Positions 10,410-20,337 of a stretch of 64,000 nt of DNA are shown piece by piece. Position 1 is the stretch's first letter. Every line of letters begins with the position of its first letter. The stretch lies in the IMG/VR virus record IMGVR_UViG_3300028854_000012, positions 1 to 64,000 of that record. The stretch is one strand, 5' to 3'. The position numbers and the translations under genes are program-made. The stretch is from a virus. The notes under the pieces are model-generated. The model searched no databases and was not told the DNA's origin. It saw only the letters and a list, made by a program, of their open reading frames with translations.

Positions 10410-13400
10410 GTGATCGGAAAATCATTATTAAGTAACTTTGTTTTAATTGACTCTGTAAAGGCCACCGACGATCAATCTATTCGATTTGGCAAGCAGATTT
10501 CTTGGTTAAGCTCCGATTTATTTTCTGTAACCAGTGATATAAACGCTCCATTTATATCTGATGATTTGTCTTTTTCTGACGCTGCTTATTTTGACGGTAG
10601 TGACACGAATTTTGGACAGCAATTTACAACATATAGTCAAAAAATAGATATTTTTCAAATTTTAAAAACTGATAAAAATTGGATTAATACCAATGATGAT
10701 ATTTTAAATTCAGTCCCAGTTAATACTATTTCTGTATATGGTAATAATAATAGTGATGCTATATATTCTGGAGCTATTGACAATATATTTTTAGCTGATA
10801 GTGGAAATCCAAATGAAGCAATAAAAATTTTTAACAACCCCTCTATGGCACATGGTTGGGCGGTATTTACCGCACAAGAACATCAATTAGATTCTGGTAG
10901 TATTGGTCAAGCATGGATATATGATTCCATAACCAAAATAAAACTCGCTGATTTAGAAGTTGTAGATTTATATGCAGGAATTCTTCCGGGATCAATTGCT
11001 AGTAATTTAGATTTTGTTTGTGATATTGATCCCGCATGTTATAATATTTCTCCATGGGTCGCCGGAACTATATATTCAATTGGTGATAGAGTTTTATATG
11101 GCGGTCAGATATATCAAGCATTATATGCAGGTAAAAGCGGAAGTATGTTCAATGCTGCATTATGGTCTATTATTACTTCTCAACCAATAGTTAATACCGA
11201 AAGTTTTATTAAATGGGGATCATCACAAGTTGGAAAAACATGGTTTAATACATCAAATATAAAAGTAATCAATGCTCAGTTAGGAGATTTAACTGAAAGA
11301 GCACAAAATTGGAATCAATGGTTTCCAAATTCAAATATTCAAATATTTGAATGGGTTAATAGTTCTGTTCCTCCAGCCCAATATATAAACAATGATGATA
11401 ATGGTTATGTTATTGATTTAAATTCTTCATATACTTATGATACTGCATCTTCTCAATATGGTTTTTGGGTATATGGAAAAAACTCAATTGGTCCATTGCA
11501 TAATCAAACAACCGCACAATTAATAGAAGATGTAAATAATATTCCAAATTCTGGAATTCCAATGATTACTGCTATTGATACAAATGCCGTAGCAGTTTGG
11601 AACATTAATCAATTTGTTACTAATAATACAGTTATCCTCCATATTGATTATATCAAAGAATCTGCAAACAATCAATTACATAATGAATTTGCCCTTATTA
11701 GTAATGATGGATCAAAAGCATGGTATAACACTTCTATATATCCCAAATTTGTTGATAGTTTGTGCGGTGTTTCAATAAATAATCAATTAGTTCCAGATTA
11801 TACTCTTCCAATAAACCAACAAACTGGGATATTAAATAACCCAGTTCAATCATTGTTTGTTGACCGCATTACTGCCATAGATATATATTTTACAACTATT
11901 AACAATCAATTAGCTAATTTGGCCATTGCAACAAGTGCTATTATTTCATCATTGAGTATTTTTGATCCTTTGCCAACCTTGGGATTTAATGAGCAAATAT
12001 CTAATAGAGAAGTTTTAAATGAACTTGATCCATCTTTATATCCAGAAAATTATCGTATTCTACTTACAGAAGATGACACATTAACTCCAACAGCATGGAG
12101 CATTGTTGCAATTATTAATGGAGAATGGCAAATTGCACAATATCAACTTTATAATTTAGCAAATAATTGGAAATATACAGATTGGTTTTCTACTAGTTAT
12201 AACAATAATACTCCAACATATATTTTGAATAATATAGGAGAACTATCTCAAATCACTTATGGTGTTGGGGATATTATTCAGATTAACAATGACGGCAATG
12301 GTAATAAAATTATTTTTATAGCAGCTACAAATGATATTGATTCCAATGTTATAGAACTTGATTCTATATATATTCAAAACGGAACCATTCAATTTTTACC
12401 AAATCTATATGATTTTTCTAATAGTGGTATTGGTTTTGATAATCAACCGTTTGATAGTCAGCCATTTGATAATGATCCATATATTGAAATTAGACTTATC
12501 ACTCAGATTCTTAACGATACTGTTTTTATCGGAAGTAATAGTTTAACTGCTGCGGCTGATGGTGGTTTTTATGCTATTTTACAATATATATTATTTGAAA
12601 ATCAAAATTTGGATTGGTTATTTAAAACTAGTTTTGTAACTGCCGATTATAATAATAGAAATCTTTCTATTCAAGGATCATTTGAACCTGATAATCAATC
12701 TTCTATAGAAGATTTTATTAGTGAAACTCTTCCATATCACACAAGAGTTAGAGAATTCCGTGATACATATACTGAAAATGATTATGCTAATGTTGGCGCT
12801 GTAGATTTTGATTTACCAGCACAATATGATTTTAATTATGCAAACATTATTTATGATTTTACTTCAAATCCAAAATTCAATACTCAGCTTCCATTAAGTG
12901 CTTTTAGAGGAAACACCGGCGTTTCGTTGGATTCTCGTGGTTACTATATTAATAGTAATGGAATTCCAGCTAACCCAACAATGACATCTAACATTCAAAA
13001 TTGGTCTTTTGGTTTAGTTAAATGTCCAATAACCACAAATATTAAATATGATACTGTATCAGATAATGGTGGTCCAATCGCTGTTGCCATTGATGGTGTT
13101 CCATTTTTCAGTCCAAACAGTGGAACAACCGAAACACTATACTTATATGGAAATATTAATAATCCACTTGCCAATGTAAATATTCAAAATTCATATACTA
13201 TAAATAGCGTTTGGTTAGCTCAACAAGAATCACTTGATCCGGGAGCAGGTTTTACAAACGAAAAAGGTGCATATCAATATCTTACAAATCCATATGTCAT
13301 GGCAAATGTTTCTATCGGAACACATAGTCCACTAATTGGATATGCTTGGGATGGAAACCCTATATATGGCCCATATGGTTATGCATATGCAAATGGAACG

Positions 13401-15392
13401 GGTGGTATTATTGTAAATACTTCAAGTTATCAATTATCTACTAATCCAAGATTAGATAAAACTGGTCAACCAATTATTAATGGTCTACAGATGGCTGTTT
13501 ATGCTTCTCCAACCGGAGAATATATTGAAGATTTTGTTTATGTTCCAAACTCTGGAACATTGGACGATTGTAATGGACGATTTGTTGTTACTCCAGAATA
13601 TCCATCGGGTATATATGCTTATTTTTCAACTGTTTCTCCTTCAAATGTTTCTATTCCTACATATCCATATGTTATTGGACAATGTTATAATTCTAAACCA
13701 TTTGGCCTTAAATATTTGTATGTAAATGGAGTAAACACCCCGATTTATATAAATGGTAATATTACTATACCAGAAGTTCCATTTATTAATACGGTTGATT
13801 TGGTTCGTTCTCCTGATGGTTCTATAGCATCCGATGATATTACACTACAGGAACCAATTTATTCTTTTTGGAATAATAATCATACTTATTCAATTGGAAG
13901 TTTACTTGTTGAAAGACCGGGAAGCGGATATTTAGATTTGTCGGCTAATATTATTGTTATTCCAACAAATAATGTTGTCGCACAGGTTACTGGTTTACAA
14001 GTTGTTTCTGCAAACATAGTATCAACTGGAAACAACTATTCAAATGGTGACATTTTAAATTTTGTTGGTGGATTATATAACAATGCTGCGGCTATACAAA
14101 TTACCAATGTAAATATTGCTAATGGAAATTCAATTAGTAACTTTACTTTGCTACCAATACAAAATCAAGAATATACAGCAGTTCCTTCTAATATATCAAA
14201 CGTTTCTATTTCATCTGCCAATAGCAATGGAGCAGGAGCTATTTTTAGTATCTCTTTTGGAATAGAATCTATTTCTGTTATAGATAATGGAAATAATTTT
14301 ATATATACTCCAACAATAACTGTTATTGATTCAAATGCTATAATTCCAGCAACAATTTATCCAGAACTTGAAAATAATTTAGTTCGTAAAATTGAAACTA
14401 CTATTAATTTTAATAGAGTTGGTTCTTCATCAGTATATCCAGAAGTATTTTTGAAAAATGGTCCTTTTGTTGGTTCATATAGTGTTCCAACTGGAACTAT
14501 TTTTGATTCCAATGATTCTACTGCTGGTCAGACATCTTTAAACATATCATGGCGACCTGAATTAATAAGTGACACTTCTTTAAGTTCAGAATATTCTCGT
14601 TTTGGAAATACCGCTGGTGTGTTTAATGCAACAATAGATCAATATATTATTGCAAATATAAATAGTCCAGACATAGATTCGTTAAGTATAAACGCAAATA
14701 ATTTTACTCTGGAATTCTTTATGAATTTTAGTAATTTAACCAACAATGTTGCGGTTATGTTAGATACCAGAAACAATATTTTCAGCGATAGTGGACTTGT
14801 TGTTTTTAGTAATTATGGAAATCTATGTATTGGTTCAAATACTGATACTGCTATTATATCAACAACATCTTTGCCATTTACTATCAATGATTGGGAATAT
14901 ATCACAATTCAAGGTAATAATGGAAATCTATATGCTTATATGAATGGACAATTAATTGGAACTGCAAATATTACATATAATTTTTCCGATACAAATTTAA
15001 CATTTGGTGCAGATGTTTCCGGTGGAAATATAAGTTCCGGATATATGGATGAAATTCGGCTTACTAAATCTTACAATCGATATATTCCCGGCATCATAAA
15101 TATTACTGTTCCAACACAAGCGTTTCCAAGATCAATTAGTGTTGATCCATATTTATTACCTGCATATACTCCTTTGTTATGGGGTTTTGAAAGTTTTATA
15201 AATGAAAGTAAAACTAATATTACTTTTGAATCTATAAATGCACAAACACTAATAAGTGATTTATCATGGAATCAGAAAAAATTACAATTAGTAAATTATG
15301 GTGCTAATCTTGTAATCGACAGTTCCACTTTAAATTCATTAAATGATCCACAAGATAGTGAAATTTTAGCAGCTACTTTAAATCAAGGATAA
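10410..15392 (+). CDS. Giant virion structural protein (1660 aa) with YHYH and LamG-like domains
   Basis: The start is GTG at 10410, with AGAGGA 7 nt upstream, 44 nt after the previous stop. The N-terminal 80 residues (RFGKQISWLSSDLFSVTSD, then FDGSDTNFGQQF) continue the FG-GAP pattern of the preceding protein. A carbohydrate-binding-like segment (WVAGTIYSIGDRVLYGGQIY) is near residue 215. A YHYH-type motif (HSPLIGYAWDGNPIYGPYG) is near residue 975. Between them is RILLTEDDTLTPTAWSIV, familiar from cyanophage structural proteins. Residues 1410-1560 form a LamG/concanavalin-like domain (FTLEFFMNFSN ... GYMDEIRLT). The domain set suggests glycan binding at the virion surface. It is transcribed with its neighbours and the next gene starts 1 nt after its stop. 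Confidence 0.85.
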   Translation: MIGKSLLSNFVLIDSVKATDDQSIRFGKQISWLSSDLFSVTSDINAPFISDDLSFSDAAYFDGSDTNFGQQFTTYSQKIDIFQILKTDKNWINTNDDILNSVPVNTISVYGNNNSDAIYSGAIDNIFLADSGNPNEAIKIFNNPSMAHGWAVFTAQEHQLDSGSIGQAWIYDSITKIKLADLEVVDLYAGILPGSIASNLDFVCDIDPACYNISPWVAGTIYSIGDRVLYGGQIYQALYAGKSGSMFNAALWSIITSQPIVNTESFIKWGSSQVGKTWFNTSNIKVINAQLGDLTERAQNWNQWFPNSNIQIFEWVNSSVPPAQYINNDDNGYVIDLNSSYTYDTASSQYGFWVYGKNSIGPLHNQTTAQLIEDVNNIPNSGIPMITAIDTNAVAVWNINQFVTNNTVILHIDYIKESANNQLHNEFALISNDGSKAWYNTSIYPKFVDSLCGVSINNQLVPDYTLPINQQTGILNNPVQSLFVDRITAIDIYFTTINNQLANLAIATSAIISSLSIFDPLPTLGFNEQISNREVLNELDPSLYPENYRILLTEDDTLTPTAWSIVAIINGEWQIAQYQLYNLANNWKYTDWFSTSYNNNTPTYILNNIGELSQITYGVGDIIQINNDGNGNKIIFIAATNDIDSNVIELDSIYIQNGTIQFLPNLYDFSNSGIGFDNQPFDSQPFDNDPYIEIRLITQILNDTVFIGSNSLTAAADGGFYAILQYILFENQNLDWLFKTSFVTADYNNRNLSIQGSFEPDNQSSIEDFISETLPYHTRVREFRDTYTENDYANVGAVDFDLPAQYDFNYANIIYDFTSNPKFNTQLPLSAFRGNTGVSLDSRGYYINSNGIPANPTMTSNIQNWSFGLVKCPITTNIKYDTVSDNGGPIAVAIDGVPFFSPNSGTTETLYLYGNINNPLANVNIQNSYTINSVWLAQQESLDPGAGFTNEKGAYQYLTNPYVMANVSIGTHSPLIGYAWDGNPIYGPYGYAYANGTGGIIVNTSSYQLSTNPRLDKTGQPIINGLQMAVYASPTGEYIEDFVYVPNSGTLDDCNGRFVVTPEYPSGIYAYFSTVSPSNVSIPTYPYVIGQCYNSKPFGLKYLYVNGVNTPIYINGNITIPEVPFINTVDLVRSPDGSIASDDITLQEPIYSFWNNNHTYSIGSLLVERPGSGYLDLSANIIVIPTNNVVAQVTGLQVVSANIVSTGNNYSNGDILNFVGGLYNNAAAIQITNVNIANGNSISNFTLLPIQNQEYTAVPSNISNVSISSANSNGAGAIFSISFGIESISVIDNGNNFIYTPTITVIDSNAIIPATIYPELENNLVRKIETTINFNRVGSSSVYPEVFLKNGPFVGSYSVPTGTIFDSNDSTAGQTSLNISWRPELISDTSLSSEYSRFGNTAGVFNATIDQYIIANINSPDIDSLSINANNFTLEFFMNFSNLTNNVAVMLDTRNNIFSDSGLVVFSNYGNLCIGSNTDTAIISTTSLPFTINDWEYITIQGNNGNLYAYMNGQLIGTANITYNFSDTNLTFGADVSGGNISSGYMDEIRLTKSYNRYIPGIINITVPTQAFPRSISVDPYLLPAYTPLLWGFESFINESKTNITFESINAQTLISDLSWNQKKLQLVNYGANLVIDSSTLNSLNDPQDSEILAATLNQG

Positions 15393-15393
15393 T

Positions 15394-17826
15394 ATGAGCA
15401 CAAATAGTTATATCAGAGCGACTGGAGATATTGATTATAATTTTAATTATAATGATTTCACTGTGGAATTTTTTGTTAAACCAGTTCCAGTTAGCCCTCT
15501 AACATCATTTTCAAATATAACAACCACTGCAAATATTACAGCTATTGATAATATATGTCCAATGACAGCAGGAGATACAACTGTTGGTAGTATTGATGGA
15601 TATGGACCACTACCTATTATTAGTCTTCCAATTATTGGAGATGAGTTGGTTGTTAGTGCATTTCCTAGTCCAGAGGAAAGTTATGTTTATACTGGATTAA
15701 TTAGTAATAATTTTGGTTGGGCTTATGCAAATGTATCTTGGGAAGGAACCCCTCCTGCTGGAAATGCCAATGGAATTGGAATTCCAATTATTGTGCCATC
15801 CGTTAGTTCATCTGTCAATATTGATTTTACCGCTAATCCGTATGGCAATGGAGGTGGTTCAAATTCAATTTTAAATTATATAGCTGGAACTAATTTAACC
15901 GCAACTATTACATGCAACGAAGCATCTGTTGGTGGACCTGATTCTGGTGTTGGAGAAGTAACTTCAATATTATTAACGAATATTCCCGGAACATTATTAG
16001 TTGTTAACGGATATAACACAACAGACTATGACATATATTCCACAGGCGATGCTTCATTAAATCCAGATAATGTAGTTCATACAAATGTAACTTGGGATGG
16101 TATTCCTCCAGCCGGAAATTCCAATGGCTTAGGTGTTCCTATCATTGTTCCAAATATTCCTGCAACAGTCACTATTGCTTTTAACTTAACATATGGCGGC
16201 GGATTATTTAATGAAGGGGTTGTTCAAATTGTATTTTCTGGAACTGGTGGTCCAGTTATTTTTGGAAATGGCTCATGTCGTGTTGATTTTATTTCTACTG
16301 GAAATATTATTCCAATAATACAACCAACACAAACATTGTTTGAAATTTCAAACAATGAATCTCCTGCTGCAAACTTATATACTAGCACCAGATTTTTAAC
16401 GGTTATAGAAAATGGAAATTTAAATTCATATGCAATTCAAATAATATCCCCATTTGTTGTTGGTGGTAATAGCAATGTATTTACTAGTCCAATTCCAATT
16501 TCAAATAATGATAAAATATTTTATAATGGCGAATTATTAAATGATTTACAATTATCTATATCTGGTAGTTCTATTTCATTATCCAATGTAAATATAAACA
16601 CATCTAACACAATAGTTGAAATAGGACAAGTATTATTTCAAGTTTTGGGTGAAGCTATAACTGAAAACACTCAACATTTTATTAGTGCGGAAAGAAGCCA
16701 AAATCAATTTTATTTGTTCTTAGATGGACAATTACAAAGTGCTCCAGTTCCAGCATTCAACGCAATTCCATCACAAGTTCTTACTAATACAATAAGCAAT
16801 TCAAATATACAACGCTATGACAGTCCTGCATTACTTACTATTGGGGCCAATAAAGATGGAAAAGACCCATTTTATGGTCAGTTTGGTGATTTTAAAATTA
16901 TCAATGGGACAGCGATACATATTCCAGAAACAGAAATTACCAATACCATATATAGTTCTTTCAATGACGCAAATTTAGGTTGTGGCATAGCCGATATCAT
17001 TGTTGAAGATGATAATTTTGTTGATAGTATTACTAATAATTTTCCAGAAGAATATATACCCGGACAAATATTTGATACTTTATACATTCAAGTATATCAA
17101 AGTAATACATCTAATGCCAATGCAAATATTCTTAGTTTTTCTTTATTTAAACCAACTATTATGGTTGGTCCAACTGGATATTATACATTTACTATGCCAA
17201 CGAGTAACTCAAAAATTAATTTACCATGGTCTTTTTTAGACGCCGCTGCTGCAAGCATATTAGTGAATGGTGTTGCAATCCCTTCGACATCATGGGCAAT
17301 TGATACTGGTGTTTTAAGTATTGTTGCTGCTCCGGGAAGCAATGTTCAAATATTTGCTACTGGACCAACTACATATTATGATGTTAATTCAAATTCGGTT
17401 TCTATTATTACTAGTAATCTATATGCCAATAGTTCAACAATTAATGTTGCCAACACCACACCTTTTATTACTCCAATTATTGGTAGCACCGCTAACATAT
17501 CAAATAATGCATTATTAAATGTTCGTGGACAAATTTTTATAAACCAAGAATGTATTACATATCTATATATTGATAGAATTGGAAATACTTTATCTGGATT
17601 AACTAGAGGAACATCTGGAACAGGTGTCCCAGAAATTCATAATATTGGTTCAAGAATAATAAGTTCTTCATATACAAATGATATTCAAAATTTAGCATTT
17701 GTTGATCCACGAACTGCTAGTTGGTATACATATCCATTAGCTAATACTAGTTTACAAAACACCAATTCAACAATTTCATCAGTGTTAGTAAACTTAGGTG
17801 GTTTACCACCAGTAACACCATTTTAG
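15394..17826 (+). CDS. Virion structural protein with LamG-like fold interrupted by a Gly-rich module (810 aa)
   Basis: ATG at 15394 follows the previous TAA by one base, implying translational coupling. Residues 1-30 (SYIRATGDIDYNFNYNDFTVEFFVKP) are the first strands of a LamG-like domain. About 290 residues later the fold resumes (HFISAERSQNQFYLFLDGQL ... LTIGANKDGKDPFYGQFGDFKI). The insert, roughly residues 47-318, holds two tandem repeats around (W-E/D)GxPPAGNxNGxGxPIIVP. It is nearly identical to a module in the 2938-residue protein. The C-terminal third carries another 55-residue beta module and an ECITYLYIDRIGNTLSGLTRG segment typical of phage fibre proteins. It probably forms part of the same adhesion apparatus as its two neighbours. 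Confidence 0.8.
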   Translation: MSTNSYIRATGDIDYNFNYNDFTVEFFVKPVPVSPLTSFSNITTTANITAIDNICPMTAGDTTVGSIDGYGPLPIISLPIIGDELVVSAFPSPEESYVYTGLISNNFGWAYANVSWEGTPPAGNANGIGIPIIVPSVSSSVNIDFTANPYGNGGGSNSILNYIAGTNLTATITCNEASVGGPDSGVGEVTSILLTNIPGTLLVVNGYNTTDYDIYSTGDASLNPDNVVHTNVTWDGIPPAGNSNGLGVPIIVPNIPATVTIAFNLTYGGGLFNEGVVQIVFSGTGGPVIFGNGSCRVDFISTGNIIPIIQPTQTLFEISNNESPAANLYTSTRFLTVIENGNLNSYAIQIISPFVVGGNSNVFTSPIPISNNDKIFYNGELLNDLQLSISGSSISLSNVNINTSNTIVEIGQVLFQVLGEAITENTQHFISAERSQNQFYLFLDGQLQSAPVPAFNAIPSQVLTNTISNSNIQRYDSPALLTIGANKDGKDPFYGQFGDFKIINGTAIHIPETEITNTIYSSFNDANLGCGIADIIVEDDNFVDSITNNFPEEYIPGQIFDTLYIQVYQSNTSNANANILSFSLFKPTIMVGPTGYYTFTMPTSNSKINLPWSFLDAAAASILVNGVAIPSTSWAIDTGVLSIVAAPGSNVQIFATGPTTYYDVNSNSVSIITSNLYANSSTINVANTTPFITPIIGSTANISNNALLNVRGQIFINQECITYLYIDRIGNTLSGLTRGTSGTGVPEIHNIGSRIISSSYTNDIQNLAFVDPRTASWYTYPLANTSLQNTNSTISSVLVNLGGLPPVTPF

Positions 17827-17828
17827 AA

Positions 17829-17836
17829 GATAAATA
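17829..17836 (+). promoter_or_regulatory. T4-type late promoter motif GATAAATA
   Basis: GATAAATA ends 5 nt before the ATG at 17842, the same arrangement as at 1051, 22510, 31212, 31699, 32294 and 60724. Confidence 0.5.
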
Positions 17837-17841
17837 ATATT

Positions 17842-17964
17842 ATGAAAGACTTAACAAGTGTTAAAATAAATGAACATCTAAAAATAGTAGTTAGTGAAAA
17901 AACATCGGTTAATAATATTGCAATAACGAATATAAAAACAGTTGTTTGTCAGAGGATGAAATAA
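17842..17964 (+). CDS. 40-residue hypothetical protein
   Basis: A 40-codon frame begins exactly 6 nt after a late promoter octamer and ends with TAATG, its stop overlapping the next start at 17964. The product (MKDLTSVKINEHLKIVV...) is Lys/Val-rich and soluble, with no recognised family. Stop-start overlap and the promoter position are the main support. The frame may act mainly to couple translation of the next gene. Confidence 0.4.
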   Translation: MKDLTSVKINEHLKIVVSEKTSVNNIAITNIKTVVCQRMK

Positions 17965-18575
17965 TGAATCAACAAGACTCAAATGTTAGATTTGATATTA
18001 AAGGATACGTAAAAATAACCGATGCTATAACAAAAGAAGTTTTGTTTGATGGCGAAAATGGAATCCATTTTGAAAATTTTTCTGTAGCCTTAGCACAAAG
18101 TTTAGGAGGTGGACCTCTTGATCCATCAAATCCCGGTTTCATCTATACTATGAATTTTGGTAATGGAGGAACTACGGTTAATGCTAGTGGAATTGTAACA
18201 TACAATCCCCCAAACACAGTTGGTGCCACTGCCCAACTATATAATCAAACATATAGTAAAGTAGTTAACAATCAATTTTCAGCAGACATTGATCCTATTA
18301 ATAACAAAATTACATATAGTCATACTCCCGGAAAAGCATACACAGATGTTGTTATTGTTTGTAGATTAGATTATGGTGAACCCGCTGATCAATTAAGTTA
18401 TGATAACTCTAATGATATTAATACCCAATATGCTTTTGATGAACTCGGTTTATTTAGTTATAATGGTCAACTTCTTACACATGTGATATATTCTCCTATT
18501 ATTAAGAGTCTTAATCGACTTATAGATATTGGATATACTTTAAGAATTAGCACATTATCATCATTGTCAATTTAA
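17964..18575 (+). CDS. Phage tail/virion structural protein (203 aa)
   Basis: I chose ATG at 17964, which overlaps the previous stop and has AGAGGA 7 nt upstream; an in-frame TTG at 17946 is possible. The sequence (FDGENGIHFENFSVALAQSLGG, then MNFGNGGTTVNASGIVTYNPPN) matches the pattern of small structural proteins next to tail-fibre genes in large myoviruses. It ends with DELGLFSYNGQLLTHVIYSPI, a strand-rich region seen in baseplate or fibre-associated proteins. It lies 13 nt before the fibre gene, so a role in fibre attachment or as a spacer is inferred. No catalytic motif is visible. Confidence 0.65.
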   Translation: MNQQDSNVRFDIKGYVKITDAITKEVLFDGENGIHFENFSVALAQSLGGGPLDPSNPGFIYTMNFGNGGTTVNASGIVTYNPPNTVGATAQLYNQTYSKVVNNQFSADIDPINNKITYSHTPGKAYTDVVIVCRLDYGEPADQLSYDNSNDINTQYAFDELGLFSYNGQLLTHVIYSPIIKSLNRLIDIGYTLRISTLSSLSI

Positions 18576-18588
18576 AGGAAATTAAAAA

Positions 18589-20295
18589 ATGTATACCATA
18601 ACTTTATCCAATGGAAATATTTTAACCGCAGTTCCAGATACCCAATTAGTTTCTTCATATGGTGGGTTAAATTTAACTGGCAAAAATTATGTAGGATATG
18701 GAACAATACTCGATAATAATATTGTTCATATGACAGAAAATTTTGCCGATAGCACCCCACCAACAAATCCATTAATAGGGCAAATTTGGTTTGATACTGT
18801 TTCTAATGTCCTTAATTTTTGGAGTGGAACCCAATTTAAAGCAATAAGTGTCATCACTAATAGTGCAACTGCACCACTTAATCCACAAGAAGGTGATGAA
18901 TGGTATGATAATATTAATCAACAATTAAATTTATGGAATGGAACAGCATGGATTGTTATTGGTCCAATCAATCAAGGTGGTGTAAAAGAAGGATTTATAG
19001 TTCAAAGTTTACAGACTAATAATGGAAATATTTATTATTTAGATTTATATGCTAATAATGAATTACTTGGTATTGTTTCTTCCGTTACGCTAACAAATCC
19101 AGATATTGTTGGTTTTGGAAATATTAGACCGGGTTTAAATTTTGTTACAAATCCAGAATCGGCTCCATCTATTATTGAAAGCGGAATATATAATGCTTCA
19201 GAAATAACGTTGGGAAATGCAGACCAAATTACTATGTATCCTGATACTTTTGATAATGCTATTGTTGAAGTTGCCGGTGGAAATGTTATGATTGCAACTA
19301 ATAGCACAACATTTGCAAATATTAAAGCCTTTAATTCAATGATAGATGGTAATATAGAAGGAACTGTTTATTTTAATAGAATTATAGCTAATAGTTATGG
19401 AAATCTTCCGGCCACATCTTCTCCCGGTATATCTGGACAAATTATTTATAATAATGGAACAAGTCTTGCTGGTTCAAATGCTATTACTGTTTTTGGTGGT
19501 AATATTACAGCATCAGTTGATCATCTTTTAGTTAATGATGAAGCTGTAATAAATGCCAATCTTACTGTAAATGGTTCGAATACTTTTATTAATGGAACAA
19601 TATATGCAGCAAATTATGAAAATCTTCCACCATTTAGTATTCCCGGATCATCTGGTCAATTTTTATATAATGATGGCTCTGGTGTTGGAGCAGCATCATA
19701 TATTACACTTAGCGGAACAACAATTAACATTTCAACATTAAATGTTGTCGGTAATTCTACTTTGAATACCGTAAATGTTTCCAGCACATTAAGAGTAACA
19801 GGAATTTCAACTCTTGGTGTATTAAATTCTGGAGCAACTGATGTTAACTTATTAGTTGTTGAAAACACAGCTAATATAAAAGGTAGCACCACATTAAATT
19901 ATGGAACTGCTGGTCAATTTAGTATGCCAACAACAAATGGAATTGAAAATTCTGTTATTTTATCAAATGGTGATGGAACTACTACATGGTCTAATGTTAG
20001 TATATTTGAAGAATCTGGATCAAACGTGAATGGACATTGGGTAATGTTACCGTTTGGTTTAATTATGCAATGGAATAATAGTGTTTTAAGTGGAGGAGTA
20101 GGTGGCACTAATTTTACTTTTCCAATTCCATTTACAAATGCAGCCAGTATAAATATTCAAGTATCAGAAGTATATACTAGTGGTGCCAGTATTATACCAA
20201 ATGTCACTAGTGGCTCCATAACTACTACGGGATTTAATGGCGGTGGTTCAGGAAGTTCACATACTAATATTAATTGGTATGCAATAGGATTTTAA
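18589..20295 (+). CDS. Tail fibre protein with gp53-like receptor-binding C-terminus
   Basis: The N-terminal 130 residues contain two copies of the phage fibre repeat (NPLIGQIWFDTVSNVLNFWSG and NPQEGDEWYDNINQQLNLWNG). The middle (about 180-460) is a run of short Thr/Ser/Asn/Gly-rich beta repeats, including twice the motif PGISGQIIYNNG / PGSSGQFLYNDG. The last 100 residues (GHWVMLPFGLIMQWNN ... FTFPIPFTNAASINIQV ... NWYAIGF) match the gp53-like C-terminal domain of tail fibres, which ends in an aromatic WxAIGF-type tail. It probably contacts the host receptor. GGAAATTAAAA precedes the ATG. It is the last of the large structural genes in this operon. Confidence 0.85.
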   Translation: MYTITLSNGNILTAVPDTQLVSSYGGLNLTGKNYVGYGTILDNNIVHMTENFADSTPPTNPLIGQIWFDTVSNVLNFWSGTQFKAISVITNSATAPLNPQEGDEWYDNINQQLNLWNGTAWIVIGPINQGGVKEGFIVQSLQTNNGNIYYLDLYANNELLGIVSSVTLTNPDIVGFGNIRPGLNFVTNPESAPSIIESGIYNASEITLGNADQITMYPDTFDNAIVEVAGGNVMIATNSTTFANIKAFNSMIDGNIEGTVYFNRIIANSYGNLPATSSPGISGQIIYNNGTSLAGSNAITVFGGNITASVDHLLVNDEAVINANLTVNGSNTFINGTIYAANYENLPPFSIPGSSGQFLYNDGSGVGAASYITLSGTTINISTLNVVGNSTLNTVNVSSTLRVTGISTLGVLNSGATDVNLLVVENTANIKGSTTLNYGTAGQFSMPTTNGIENSVILSNGDGTTTWSNVSIFEESGSNVNGHWVMLPFGLIMQWNNSVLSGGVGGTNFTFPIPFTNAASINIQVSEVYTSGASIIPNVTSGSITTTGFNGGGSGSSHTNINWYAIGF

Positions 20296-20313
20296 TACAA
20301 TGGGATTTTAAAA

Positions 20314-20321
20314 GATAAATA
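20314..20321 (+). promoter_or_regulatory. T4-type late promoter GATAAATA
   Basis: GATAAATA lies 17 nt before the ATG at 20338 and leaves a short leader containing ACGAGG. Confidence 0.5.
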
Positions 20322-20337
20322 AAACGAGGTTAAATAT

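Noticed and set aside
10365-10410. Ribosomal bypassing (T4 gene 60 type) joining the 2938- and 1660-residue frames
   Set aside because: GAGCCTA occurs on both sides of the gap, but a ribosome landing at the second copy would meet TAA at once. The second gene also has a good ribosome site and GTG start.
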